Below are positions 16,502 to 25,352 of a DNA stretch of 64,000 bases, in pieces. The notes beneath the pieces were generated by a model. That model was given only the letters and a program-made list of their open reading frames with translations, was not told the origin of the DNA and did no database searches. The stretch is from Constrictibacter sp. MBR-5 (GTDB taxonomy: Bacteria > Pseudomonadota > Alphaproteobacteria > JAJUGE01). A program made the translations under genes and the position numbers. Every line of letters begins with the position of its first letter. Position 1 is the stretch's first letter. The stretch lies in the NCBI RefSeq assembly GCF_040549485.1, contig NZ_JBEPTK010000007.1, positions 186,001 to 250,000 on the forward strand, in the 5' to 3' direction.

Positions 16502-18093
16502 TCGGCGACCCAGGAAGACGGCAGCGCGTAGGCGCGCACGGGCTCGGCATCCCTGCGCACCAGCATGACCTCCGGCACGAATCCATCCGGAACGTCGACG
16601 GCCGCCGACCCGAACGCCGACTGCGACAGGGTCTTCAGGATCTGCGAGACCGGCAGCCGCCGCTCCTCGACGCCGGCGTCGATCCCCTCGGCACGCACGG
16701 CGAACAGGGTCGAGTGGCTGGCGACGACGTCGTCGTCCGTGAAGAGGTCGATCGCTTCGAGCGTCGGGTCGTACTCTGTAAGGCGCGAGCCGTGGTCGCC
16801 GTGCACGATCACGATCGTCCGCTTTCCGCCGGGCGAATCCGCCAGCGCGGCGAGGGCCTCGCCGATCTTCGTCGTCACGCAGCGCACCTGTTCGGCATAG
16901 GCCAGCCGCCTCTCGTCCAGGCTCGACACCAGGGACTGACGCAGCCCCCATTCGCGGATCGGCTTGAGCGTGCAGTCGGCGGCGAGCACATAGGGATAGT
17001 GCGGAAGCAGCAGGTGGGCGAAGTAGGCCTGTCCCGGCCGCGCGTCACGCAGATCGTCCACCAGGCGGTTGAATGCGGCGGTCGCACTGAGCGAACCGAA
17101 GACGCTGCGCAACTGCAGTTCGATGAAGGGAAGCTCGAACCAGCCGCGGTCGCGCGCGTACAGCGCAAGTCGGTCATACGCGTTGGTCACCGCGAGGGCG
17201 ACTCCCGACAGGGAGGCGAAGCCATAGGCGACGACCGATGCCTTCGCCGATACGGGCAGTGCGCTCGCGGCGACCGCGGAGAGATCGTTGATCCCGTAGA
17301 CGACGCACCGGTCCACCGCCGCCTGTCCGCAATAGCCGATATAGTCGCTCTCATAGACGGTGAGATCGAAGCCCAGGGCCTCCAGTCGCTCGAAGTATGC
17401 GTTCTCGTCCAGATCGATGCCGTCCAGATGTTCCGGGGCCCACGGCTGGATGTCACCGAAGTTCAGGATCGTCGGAAGCGCGTTCACCGTGTTGTTGAAG
17501 AGGCTGTAGGCGCCGGCAAAGAGCCTGAATCCTTGGCCATCGTAGAACCCGACCACCGCATCGCGCGCGGCTTCCAGATCGGGATCACCGACCGGGAACC
17601 CCTCGATTCCCACATGCTCGTCGACCACGAGGTGCAGCAGCACCGGTTCGTCGGTCGAGCGACCCGGCGTAACGGACGATTCCGGCTGCATCGCGTTGCC
17701 CGTCGGAATGCTGGTCACGAGGTCGGCCATGAGCATGGTCGCTGCGACCGCTGCGAGCAGCGGCGTTCTTGCCCGCCCCAGAAGCAGCAGCGCGAGGGTC
17801 AGCGCCGTGACAACCAGACCGCCGTCGAAGTTGATCTGTACGGCCGAGAAGCAGAGCAGCACGATCAGCACCGTGCGCAGCCGGCGACCAGCCGCCGCAT
17901 AGACGGCACTCGCCGCAGCGACCAGCGCCAGCAGCCCCAGAGAGACCAGCCCGACCTCGGGCGTGAGGAGCGGGTAGCCGTTGTGCGTCGCATAGTTGAC
18001 GAACGATGCCACGAGGACGAGCGCCCCCGCTGCGGTCACCCGTAGTGGTGTCTCCTGCATCGACGTCGGACGGCCGGGCGGATCTCCGGTCAC
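16498..18093 (-). CDS. Membrane-anchored alkaline-phosphatase-superfamily (sulfatase-like) protein
   Basis: A protein of 531 residues with four or five hydrophobic segments in the first 150 residues, followed by a large sulfatase-like domain, probably periplasmic. Metal-site segments are visible as HLVVDEH and IVIVHGDHGSRL. There is no CxPxR motif; the segment NNTVNALPTIL suggests a Thr nucleophile, as in phosphoethanolamine or phosphoglycerol transferases, so a transferase acting on surface glycans is more likely than a sulfatase. The GTG at 18093 is chosen for its GGAG nine bases upstream; an ATG at 18060 is the alternative. It diverges from the small-protein/methyltransferase pair. Confidence 0.82.
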   Translation of the reverse strand: MTGDPPGRPTSMQETPLRVTAAGALVLVASFVNYATHNGYPLLTPEVGLVSLGLLALVAAASAVYAAAGRRLRTVLIVLLCFSAVQINFDGGLVVTALTLALLLLGRARTPLLAAVAATMLMADLVTSIPTGNAMQPESSVTPGRSTDEPVLLHLVVDEHVGIEGFPVGDPDLEAARDAVVGFYDGQGFRLFAGAYSLFNNTVNALPTILNFGDIQPWAPEHLDGIDLDENAYFERLEALGFDLTVYESDYIGYCGQAAVDRCVVYGINDLSAVAASALPVSAKASVVAYGFASLSGVALAVTNAYDRLALYARDRGWFELPFIELQLRSVFGSLSATAAFNRLVDDLRDARPGQAYFAHLLLPHYPYVLAADCTLKPIREWGLRQSLVSSLDERRLAYAEQVRCVTTKIGEALAALADSPGGKRTIVIVHGDHGSRLTEYDPTLEAIDLFTDDDVVASHSTLFAVRAEGIDAGVEERRLPVSQILKTLSQSAFGSAAVDVPDGFVPEVMLVRRDAEPVRAYALPSSWVAD

Positions 18094-18336
18094 GCAATAT
18101 CTCCAGATGTCATCGGCGCGGCGGGACGGGGTGCCTCCCGAGGCGAACATCGTCGGCGCCCATGCCTAAAAAAGGTTGAACGGACGCATCGCCTCCGGTG
18201 TGAGGACCGCACCGAAAGGCCGGCGATACGTCGACCGGTTGCCGCTTTCCGCAACCAAAGCGCGCTTTTGCGCCGGCTTAACGACCCGTTCACCTCCCTC
18301 GCCGAAGGTCGGAGACCAGCAACGGAGGACTGTGCA

Positions 18337-18567
18337 TTGACGCGGATCGTCTACGACTCTGCACTCGTGATCGCGATCGTACTGGCATCGACGCAGCCGT
18401 CGCATGCCTATCTCGATCCCGGCACGGGCAGCATCGTACTGCAGGCCGTGATGGGGGCTGTCGCGTGCGGCCTGGTGCTCGGGCGCAGCTATCTCGCCCG
18501 GATCAGGGACCGGTTTCAGCAGTCGGCCGCCTGGCTCAAATCCTTCGGACGCCGCGCCCCGGAATGA
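18337..18567 (+). CDS. Small membrane/secreted protein with YLDPGTGS motif
   Basis: A protein of 76 residues if started at TTG 18337, which has GGAGGA eight bases upstream; a longer ATG frame from 18268 lacks such a site. It has a hydrophobic N-terminus (signal-like, ending THE-type TQPSHA), the motif AYLDPGTGSIVLQ, a second hydrophobic segment and a basic tail. I have seen this YLDPGTGS small-protein pattern beside surface polysaccharide and methyltransferase genes in other bacteria, but no function is known. Its stop overlaps the start of the methyltransferase gene (ATGA), so the two are translationally coupled. Confidence 0.75.
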   Translation: MTRIVYDSALVIAIVLASTQPSHAYLDPGTGSIVLQAVMGAVACGLVLGRSYLARIRDRFQQSAAWLKSFGRRAPE

Positions 18568-19958
18568 GCGTGCTTCAGGCCGATCCCGCCTCGTTCCGCG
18601 ACCCGGGCGGCCGCGTCTTCCTGCAGGGTCCGCGCGTACTGCGGGCGGTGATGCGCCCCAACGCGGCCGCCTACGAGGCGGCGCACGCCACCGACCTGTA
18701 CGAGCGTCTCGCGGCGGACGGACTGCTGCTGCCGTCGCGCGAGATCGCCCTCGATGACCTCGCTCCGCATGCGGACAGTGCCGTGCACGCGCTCGAGCAT
18801 CCGCGCATTCCCTTCGTCTCCTATCCGTACGAATGGAGCTTCTCGGTCCACCGCGCGGCGGCTCTGCTGCATCTCGACCTGCATCTTGCGGCACTGAAAT
18901 CCGGTTTCACGCTCAGTGACGCCACGGCCTACAATGTGCAGTTCGAGGGCACGAAGCCGGTCTTCATCGACCACCTCTCGCTGCGCCCCTATCGCGACGG
19001 CGAGTTCTGGACCGGCCATCGCCAGTTCTGCATGCAGTTCCTGAACCCGCTGCTGTTCTGGAGCGCTTTCGGCAGCGCCCCAAACGCGTGGTTCCGCGGC
19101 AGCCTGGACGGGATTGCGCCGGAAGACATCGCGCCGCTGCTGCCGCTGCGCAGAAAGCTGTCCTGGACCGTCTTCAGCCATGTCGTCGCTCAGGCCTCGC
19201 TGCAGCGCCGGGCGATCGGCCGGAAGCCTTCCCGGGCGGGGCTGCATCAGGGCCGGCTGCCGAAGGCGGCGTTCGAAGGTCTGCTGTCCGGATTGCGCAA
19301 CCACATCGCCGGCCTGAAGCCGCCGTCCGGCCGTACCGTCTGGTCGGACTATGCCGGCGCCAACAGCTACAGCGACGCCCAGGCCGCGGAAAAGCGCAGG
19401 TTCGTCCAGGAGATGGTGGCGGCGGTCCGGCCCGGCATGCTGTTCGATCTCGGCTGCAACTCCGGCGACTATTCGGCTGCGGCGCTCGATGCCGGTGCCG
19501 GCTACGTCGTCGGGTTCGACTACGACCACGCCGCGCTCGATCGCGCCTTCGACCGGTTCGGCCGGGAGGGGCGGCCGTTCCTGCCGCTCTGGCTGGATGC
19601 GGCGAACCCCAGCCCGTCGCAGGGATGGGCACAGGCGGAACGGCGCGGGCTCCGGCAGCGCGGTCCCGCCGACGCGCTCGTCGCCCTCGCCTTCATCCAT
19701 CACATCGCCATCGGCCGCAACGTGCCGCTTCCGATGGCGCTCGACTGGTTGATGGATCTGGCCCCCGTCGGAGTCGTCGAGTTTCCGCCGAAGACCGACC
19801 CGATGGTGCAGCGCCTCCTCGCCCTGCGGGAGGACATCTTTCCGGACTACAACGAGGACGCCTTCCTCGCTGCCCTCGGCGCACGCGCCCGAATCGTCTC
19901 GTCGCACCACCTTTCGGCGAACGGACGCCTGCTCGTCTGGTACGACCGCAGGCCGTAA
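18564..19958 (+). CDS. Class I SAM-dependent methyltransferase with N-terminal kinase-like region
   Basis: A protein of 464 residues. The C-terminal half has the SAM-binding motif MLFDLGCNSGDYSAAALDAG with the acidic VGFDYD after strand 2. The N-terminal half contains HLDLHLAALKSGFTLSDATAYNVQFEGTKPVFIDHLSL, reminiscent of the catalytic loop and DFG region of kinase-like folds (D-x-x-x-N and F-I-D). Proteins of this architecture occur in surface glycan gene clusters and their substrate is unknown. It is coupled to the small YLDPGTGS gene by a four-base overlap and lies opposite the membrane phosphatase-fold gene. Confidence 0.85.
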   Translation: MSVLQADPASFRDPGGRVFLQGPRVLRAVMRPNAAAYEAAHATDLYERLAADGLLLPSREIALDDLAPHADSAVHALEHPRIPFVSYPYEWSFSVHRAAALLHLDLHLAALKSGFTLSDATAYNVQFEGTKPVFIDHLSLRPYRDGEFWTGHRQFCMQFLNPLLFWSAFGSAPNAWFRGSLDGIAPEDIAPLLPLRRKLSWTVFSHVVAQASLQRRAIGRKPSRAGLHQGRLPKAAFEGLLSGLRNHIAGLKPPSGRTVWSDYAGANSYSDAQAAEKRRFVQEMVAAVRPGMLFDLGCNSGDYSAAALDAGAGYVVGFDYDHAALDRAFDRFGREGRPFLPLWLDAANPSPSQGWAQAERRGLRQRGPADALVALAFIHHIAIGRNVPLPMALDWLMDLAPVGVVEFPPKTDPMVQRLLALREDIFPDYNEDAFLAALGARARIVSSHHLSANGRLLVWYDRRP

Positions 19959-20072
19959 GGCGCGATTGCACCGCAGGCACCACCGGCCTGGCGACTGGGC
20001 CCGTGCCGGCCTACTGCGTGGCAACGACGCCGGAGGGACATTAGACTTCCCGCTCGCGGTGGGGAGTTCGGC

Positions 20073-23000
20073 ATGTATTTCGATGCGCGCCTATGGGCGT
20101 TCACGGCGGGTCTGCGAGGGCGAATCGCGCTGACGGTGCTGATCGGCGTCCTGGCGGCGGCGACTGGCATCGCGCGGCTGGCGCTGCTCGGCTGGCTGAT
20201 CGGCCGCATCTATGCCGGCGCACCGACGGGCGAACTCGCCGGCATCGGTGCCGCCATCGTCGCCGTGATCGCGGCGCGCGGCGTGCTGATGTACCTGAAG
20301 GAGACGACGGCTCACGCGACGGCCGCGCTGGTGCAGCGCGCGCTGCGGCGGCGCCTGCACGACCACCTCGCCGTCCTCGGCCCCGGCTATGTGGGGCAGG
20401 AGCGCAGCGGCGACGTCGCCCTCTCCCTCGTTGACGGCGTCGAGCAGCTGGAGGTCTATTTCGGCGGCTACCTGCCGCAACTCGCCATCGCCGCGCTGAC
20501 GCCGCTGCTGCTGTTCGCCTTCCTCGCCTTCCTCGACCTGCCGGTGGCGGCGGTGATCCTGATCGCGGCGCTGGCGACGCTGCTGGCGCCGACGGTCTTC
20601 CACCGCTGGAACCGGCGCTTCGCGCTGCGCCGCCGCACGGCCTACGGCTCCTTCGCCTCGGACTTCCTGGACGCGATCCAGGGGCTCGGCACCCTCAAGG
20701 CCTTCGGGCAGAGCGCGCCGCGCGCCGCCGCCCTCGCCGAGCGGGCGCGCGACGTGTTCCGCACGACGATGTGGGTGCTCGCCAGCAACGCCGCGACGCA
20801 CGGCATCACGGTGGCGGGCATCGCGCTCGGCACGGCGACCGCACTCGCCCTTGGGGCGCATCGCGTCGCGGCGGGCGAGATGGACCTCGCCGTCCTGCTG
20901 GTGATCGTGATGCTCGGCACCGAGGCCTTCCGGCCGCTGCGCGAACTCAGCAACCTGCTGCACTACGGCATGGTCGGGCTGTCGGCGACCGAGGGCATCG
21001 CCCGGCTGCTGGACGCGAAGCCGGAGGTGGCTGACCCGCCCGCCCCGGCCCGCCTCGCCGAACCGTTCGAGCCGACCGTCGCCTTCGAGGATGTCTCCTT
21101 CGCCTATCCGGGGGGCCGCCGGGCGGCGCACGACGCCCTCTCCTTCCGGGTCGCCGCCGGCGAGCGCGTCGCCATCGTCGGCGCCAGCGGTGCCGGCAAG
21201 TCGTCGATCCTGCGCCTGCTGCTGCGGCTCTACGATCCGCAGGGCGGCAGCATCCGCCTGGGCGGCGTCGACCTGCGCGCCCTCGCCCTCGCCGACATCC
21301 GCGCCCGCATCGCCGTGGTCAGCCAGGACACGGTCCTGTTCCACGGCACGGTGGAGGAGAACATCCGGCTCGGCCGGCCGGATGCGAGCTGGGCCGAGGT
21401 CGAGGCCGCCGCCCGCGCCGCCAATGCGCACGGCTTCGTCTCGGACCTGCCGCAGGGCTATGCGACGCTGGTCGGCGAGCGCGGCGTGCGGCTGTCGGGC
21501 GGCCAGCGGCAGCGCATCGCCATCGCCCGCGCCCTGCTGCGCGACGCGCCGATCCTGGTGCTCGACGAGGCGCTGTCCGCCGTCGACGCCGAGAACGAGT
21601 GGATCATCCAGGAGGCGCTCGACCGCCTGATGCGCGACCGCACCACGCTGATCTTCGCGCACCGCCTGTCGAGCGTGATCGGCGCCGACCGGATCCTGGT
21701 CCTCGACCGCGGCCGCATCGTCGAGACCGGCACGCACGGCGACCTGATGCGCGCCGGCGGGGTCTACGCCACCCTGATGGCGGAGCAGGCCGCCGAGGCG
21801 CGCGGCGCCGACTCCGGTTCGGTGCGCGCGCCGCTCGCCGACTTACCCACGGCTGCACGGCAGGAGCCGGAGGAGACGGAGACCGACTCGATCCTCGCGG
21901 CGCACGACATGGGCACGCTGGCCGTCTTCCGCGAATTGCTGCGCCTCGTGGCCCCGTGGAAGGGGAAGCTGATCGGGGCGCTGGTTCTCGGCATCCTGCG
22001 GGTCGTCACGCTGATCGGCGTCGGCGTCGCCGGCGGTCTCGTGGTCCTGGCGCTGAAGCAGGGCGAGCCCTACGGCCCCTGGCTGGCGCTGCTGTTCGTG
22101 CTGGCGCCGGCGACGGCGATCCTGCACTGGCTCGAATCCTGGGTGTCGCACGACGTCGCCTTCCGCCTGCTGTCGGAAATGCGGATCGCGCTGTTCGCCA
22201 AGATCGACCGGCTGGCGCCGGCCTGGCTGGTGCGGCGGCGGACCGGCGACCTCGTCGGCATGGCGACCCACGACGTCGAGCTGATCGAATATTTCTTCGC
22301 CCACACCATCGCACCGGCCTTCGTCGCGGTGCTCGTCCCGGGCGCCGTGCTGGCGACCCTGCTGCTCAGCGGCTGGCAGCTGGCCGCCGTCCTGCTGCCG
22401 TTCCTGCTCCTCGTCGGCGCCACGCCGTTCCTCGCGCGGCGGCGGCTCGACCGGGCGGGTGCGGGCTCCCGCGCCGCCCTCGCCGGCCTCAACGCCCACG
22501 CGATCGACGGCATCCAGGGCATGGCCGAGGTCGTCGCCTACGGCCAGCAGGCGGCGCGCGGTGACGCCCTCGACCGCCTCGGCGACGCCTATTATCGCGC
22601 GCGCCTGCCCTTCTTCCGCGACCTCGCCGTCCAGAAGGCGGTGCTCGACGCGGCGATCGGCCTGGGCGGCCTCGCGGTGGTGGCCGTCGGCGCGATGCTG
22701 GTCACCGCCGGCACCTTGGAGGCGGCGATGCTGCCGCTGCTGGCGATCCTGGCGATGGCCGCCTTCCTGCCGGTCGCGGAGATCGCCGAGATCGGCCGGC
22801 GCCTCGCCGACACCATCGCCGCCACCCGGCGCGTCCACGGCATCCACGCCGAGCCCGTGCCGGTGCAGGACGGCCCCGGCGTCGGCGAGGACGCGATCGA
22901 CTCCGCCGCCCCGGCCGTCGCCATGCGCGGCGTCACCTTCACCTATCCGGGCCGCACGCGGCCGGCGCTGCAGGACGTCGGCTTCGCGGCCCCGGCCGGC

Positions 23001-23648
23001 GCCACGGTCGCCATCGTCGGTCCCTCGGGCGCGGGCAAGAGCACCATCGCGCAGCTGCTGCTGCGCTTCTGGGACCCCGAGGCGGGCACGGTCAGCGTGA
23101 ACGGCCGCGACGCCAGGGACTGGACGCTCGATGCCCTGCGCCGGCGCATCGCGCTGGTCGCTCAGGACACCTACCTCTTCAACGACACCCTGCGCGGCAA
23201 CATCGCCATCGCCCGACCCGACGCCAGCGAGGCCGAACTGATGGCGGCCATCGACCATGCCGCCCTGTCGGAGTTCGTCGCGGCACTGCCGCGCGGCCTC
23301 GACACCATGGTGGGCGAGCGCGGCACGCAGCTCTCGGGGGGCCAGCGCCAGCGCGTCGCCATCGCCCGCGCCTTCCTGAAGGATGCGCCGATCCTGGTCC
23401 TCGACGAGGCGACCTCGCACCTCGACGCGCTCAGCGAGATCCAGGTCCGCAAGGCGCTCGACCGGCTGATGGCGGACCGCACGACGCTGGTCATCGCGCA
23501 CCGCCTGTCGACCGTCCGCAATGCCGACCTGATCCTGGTGATGGACGACGGCCGGCTGGTCGAGCAGGGGACGCACGCCGCCCTGCTCGCCCGCAATGGC
23601 CTCTACGCGCACCTGGTCGCGCGCCAGATGGCGGGTGCCGCCGCCTGA
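20073..23648 (+). CDS. Fused ABC exporter, two complete TMD-NBD halves in one chain (CydDC/ABCB-like)
   Basis: A protein of 1191 residues holding two exporter halves in tandem. Half one has about six membrane segments (residues 1-310) and an ATPase with Walker A GASGAGKSS near 370 and signature LSGGQRQR. Half two starts near 610, has a second membrane domain, and an ATPase with Walker A GPSGAGKST near 983 and its own LSGGQRQR. Walker B Glu is present in both (LVLDEA). Usually such halves are separate genes, as in cydC/cydD, which export thiols. The substrate is unknown. It is a single gene on its strand, meeting the GST gene stop to stop without a gap. Confidence 0.9.
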   Translation: MYFDARLWAFTAGLRGRIALTVLIGVLAAATGIARLALLGWLIGRIYAGAPTGELAGIGAAIVAVIAARGVLMYLKETTAHATAALVQRALRRRLHDHLAVLGPGYVGQERSGDVALSLVDGVEQLEVYFGGYLPQLAIAALTPLLLFAFLAFLDLPVAAVILIAALATLLAPTVFHRWNRRFALRRRTAYGSFASDFLDAIQGLGTLKAFGQSAPRAAALAERARDVFRTTMWVLASNAATHGITVAGIALGTATALALGAHRVAAGEMDLAVLLVIVMLGTEAFRPLRELSNLLHYGMVGLSATEGIARLLDAKPEVADPPAPARLAEPFEPTVAFEDVSFAYPGGRRAAHDALSFRVAAGERVAIVGASGAGKSSILRLLLRLYDPQGGSIRLGGVDLRALALADIRARIAVVSQDTVLFHGTVEENIRLGRPDASWAEVEAAARAANAHGFVSDLPQGYATLVGERGVRLSGGQRQRIAIARALLRDAPILVLDEALSAVDAENEWIIQEALDRLMRDRTTLIFAHRLSSVIGADRILVLDRGRIVETGTHGDLMRAGGVYATLMAEQAAEARGADSGSVRAPLADLPTAARQEPEETETDSILAAHDMGTLAVFRELLRLVAPWKGKLIGALVLGILRVVTLIGVGVAGGLVVLALKQGEPYGPWLALLFVLAPATAILHWLESWVSHDVAFRLLSEMRIALFAKIDRLAPAWLVRRRTGDLVGMATHDVELIEYFFAHTIAPAFVAVLVPGAVLATLLLSGWQLAAVLLPFLLLVGATPFLARRRLDRAGAGSRAALAGLNAHAIDGIQGMAEVVAYGQQAARGDALDRLGDAYYRARLPFFRDLAVQKAVLDAAIGLGGLAVVAVGAMLVTAGTLEAAMLPLLAILAMAAFLPVAEIAEIGRRLADTIAATRRVHGIHAEPVPVQDGPGVGEDAIDSAAPAVAMRGVTFTYPGRTRPALQDVGFAAPAGATVAIVGPSGAGKSTIAQLLLRFWDPEAGTVSVNGRDARDWTLDALRRRIALVAQDTYLFNDTLRGNIAIARPDASEAELMAAIDHAALSEFVAALPRGLDTMVGERGTQLSGGQRQRVAIARAFLKDAPILVLDEATSHLDALSEIQVRKALDRLMADRTTLVIAHRLSTVRNADLILVMDDGRLVEQGTHAALLARNGLYAHLVARQMAGAAA

Positions 23649-24650
23649 TCAGTCGAAGGCGGCGAGGCAGCCCGTCGCGCCGAGCACGTCGCGGACCCGG
23701 CGGGCCGGCTCTCCCTCCAGGGCGGCGTACTCGTCGCGCAGCCATTGCAGGCACTTCGCCTGATAGCCGAAGGGCGCCTGCTCGTAGCGCCCGCCCGGCA
23801 GGTCGAGGCCGAAGCCCGCCTCCCCGGCATCCGCCGCCCGCGCATTGGCCAGCAGGAACGGCAGATAGACCTCGCCGGCATGCTTCAGAAGGTCGATCAC
23901 CACCGCCGGCAACGGCGCCGCCGGATCGATCCAGCTGCCCTCCATGCCCGACGCGTCGTCGAGCTGGCGCAGCCAGTGCTCGACCATCGGCGCCGTGGTC
24001 TGGATCAGGCGCCCCGGCGTCGGATCGGTGTCCAGCGTCTTCAGCTGGCCGAACAGGCCGAAATCGGCGAGGGCCGGCCGGCTGCCGAACAGGAAGCGGC
24101 CGTGCCCCACATGCGCCTCCAAGATCGCCAGCACCCGCCGCAGGCTCTCCTTGATGACGGGCGCGTTCTCCGGCGTGCAGCCGACCAGTGGCATGCGGCC
24201 GACCTGACGGTCGCGGATCGCCCGGACCGCCTCCTCGAACGCCTCCCCCGACAGGTCGGGCCGCGAATCGGCGATGATCCAGCGGCTGCAATAGGCCTGG
24301 TCCTCGGGCGCCTCCCAGCGATAGAGGAACATCGCCTTGGTCACCCACTCGTCGGCCATGTCCTCGATCAGGTGGCTGAGAAAGGCGAGCCCGGGATCCT
24401 CCGGAACGATGCCGCGCCCGTCCGGATGGCGCCGCTCCAATTCGTAGGCGATCGGCGTCGAATCCAGGAGATAGCGCCCGTCCTCGGGCAGGCGCAGCGC
24501 TGGCACGAGCTGGACCTTCAGGCCGGCCATCTCCGCCCGGACCGCGGGCGTCCGCAGGACCCAGTCGAACGGCAGGCGCCGGTAGCGCATGATGGATCGC
24601 AACTTGACTGAATAGGGCGACCCGTTGGAGCCGACGAGACGATAGCGCAT
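23649..24650 (-). CDS. Glutathione S-transferase family protein, long form
   Basis: A protein of 333 residues. The N-terminal domain has YRLVGSNGSPYSVKLRSIMRYR, with Ser in place of a catalytic Cys, then QLVPALRLPEDGRYLLDSTPIAYELE, the glutathione-binding cis-Pro and Ser-Thr motif. The all-helical C-terminal domain is longer than in usual GSTs (about 210 residues total) and ends with an extra region of about 100 residues. The ATG at 24650 has AAGGA at good spacing, while the ATG two codons upstream is too close to it. Substrate unknown. Confidence 0.87.
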   Translation of the reverse strand: MRYRLVGSNGSPYSVKLRSIMRYRRLPFDWVLRTPAVRAEMAGLKVQLVPALRLPEDGRYLLDSTPIAYELERRHPDGRGIVPEDPGLAFLSHLIEDMADEWVTKAMFLYRWEAPEDQAYCSRWIIADSRPDLSGEAFEEAVRAIRDRQVGRMPLVGCTPENAPVIKESLRRVLAILEAHVGHGRFLFGSRPALADFGLFGQLKTLDTDPTPGRLIQTTAPMVEHWLRQLDDASGMEGSWIDPAAPLPAVVIDLLKHAGEVYLPFLLANARAADAGEAGFGLDLPGGRYEQAPFGYQAKCLQWLRDEYAALEGEPARRVRDVLGATGCLAAFD

Positions 24651-24843
24651 GCTCATTCCTTCCGGACATGCCGCGGGAGGACCGAATCGTCTGGCCCGGC
24701 CGCACTCTCCCCGCGGCGACATCGCGGGACGCTAGCGGGCCGCGGCGTGGCCGGCAACGGCCCGCCCCGAGGTGACTCGGGTGGTGCGGGGCTCCCTTGT
24801 CCTCTCCGGCCTTAGCCCGGAGAATGGCGCCATGGAGGAAACG

Positions 24844-25314
24844 ATGAGTTTCATGTCACTACTCGACAGCTTCACGAAGGCGGTCGAATCCGGAAACGGC
24901 GAGCGGCTCGGCGCCCTGTTCTCACCCGACGGCGTCTATCACGACACGTTCTACGGGGCCTTCACCGGCCCGACGGCGATCGCCGGAATGCTCGAAGGAC
25001 ATTTCTGGCGGGATGCGCACGACTTCCGCTGGGACATGCTCGACCCCGTGCACGAGGGCGACCGCGGCTATGCCCGGTGGGTTTTCAGCTACACGTCCAA
25101 GCTGCCGGAGGCGAAGGGGCGCCGCGTCGTGTTCGAGGGCATGAGCAAGTTCGAGCTGTCCGGGACGCTGATCCGCCACTATGGCGAGGTCTTCGACATC
25201 GGCATCGCCCTGACGCAGACGAACTTCGCCCCCGAGCGCGTGCACCGGATTCTCCAGCGTGCCGCGGAAGGCGTCCGCCAGCGCCACGTCGACAGCCGGC
25301 ATCTGCACGATTGA
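24844..25314 (+). CDS. NTF2-like / SnoaL-like fold protein
   Basis: A protein of 156 residues with the layout of a SnoaL/NTF2-like cone-shaped fold: helical start (SLLDSFTKAVESGNGERLGALFSPDGVYHDTFYGAFTGPTAIAGML) and then beta-strands (GYARWVFSYTSKLP). Members act as small-molecule isomerases or dehydratases or as binding modules. The start at 24844 uses GGAGGA eight bases upstream; the in-frame ATG at 24832 overlaps this site. It precedes an MFS transporter and a quinone oxidoreductase on the same strand, so the three may form an operon for one small-molecule pathway. Confidence 0.8.
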   Translation: MSFMSLLDSFTKAVESGNGERLGALFSPDGVYHDTFYGAFTGPTAIAGMLEGHFWRDAHDFRWDMLDPVHEGDRGYARWVFSYTSKLPEAKGRRVVFEGMSKFELSGTLIRHYGEVFDIGIALTQTNFAPERVHRILQRAAEGVRQRHVDSRHLHD

Positions 25315-25352
25315 CCGGGCAGGACACGCCGGCCGCACGACAGTCGAACGCC

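Noticed and set aside
16498-18150. Classical sulfatase assignment for the membrane protein
   Set aside because: No CxPxR formylglycine motif is present, so a Thr-nucleophile transferase-like role is preferred.
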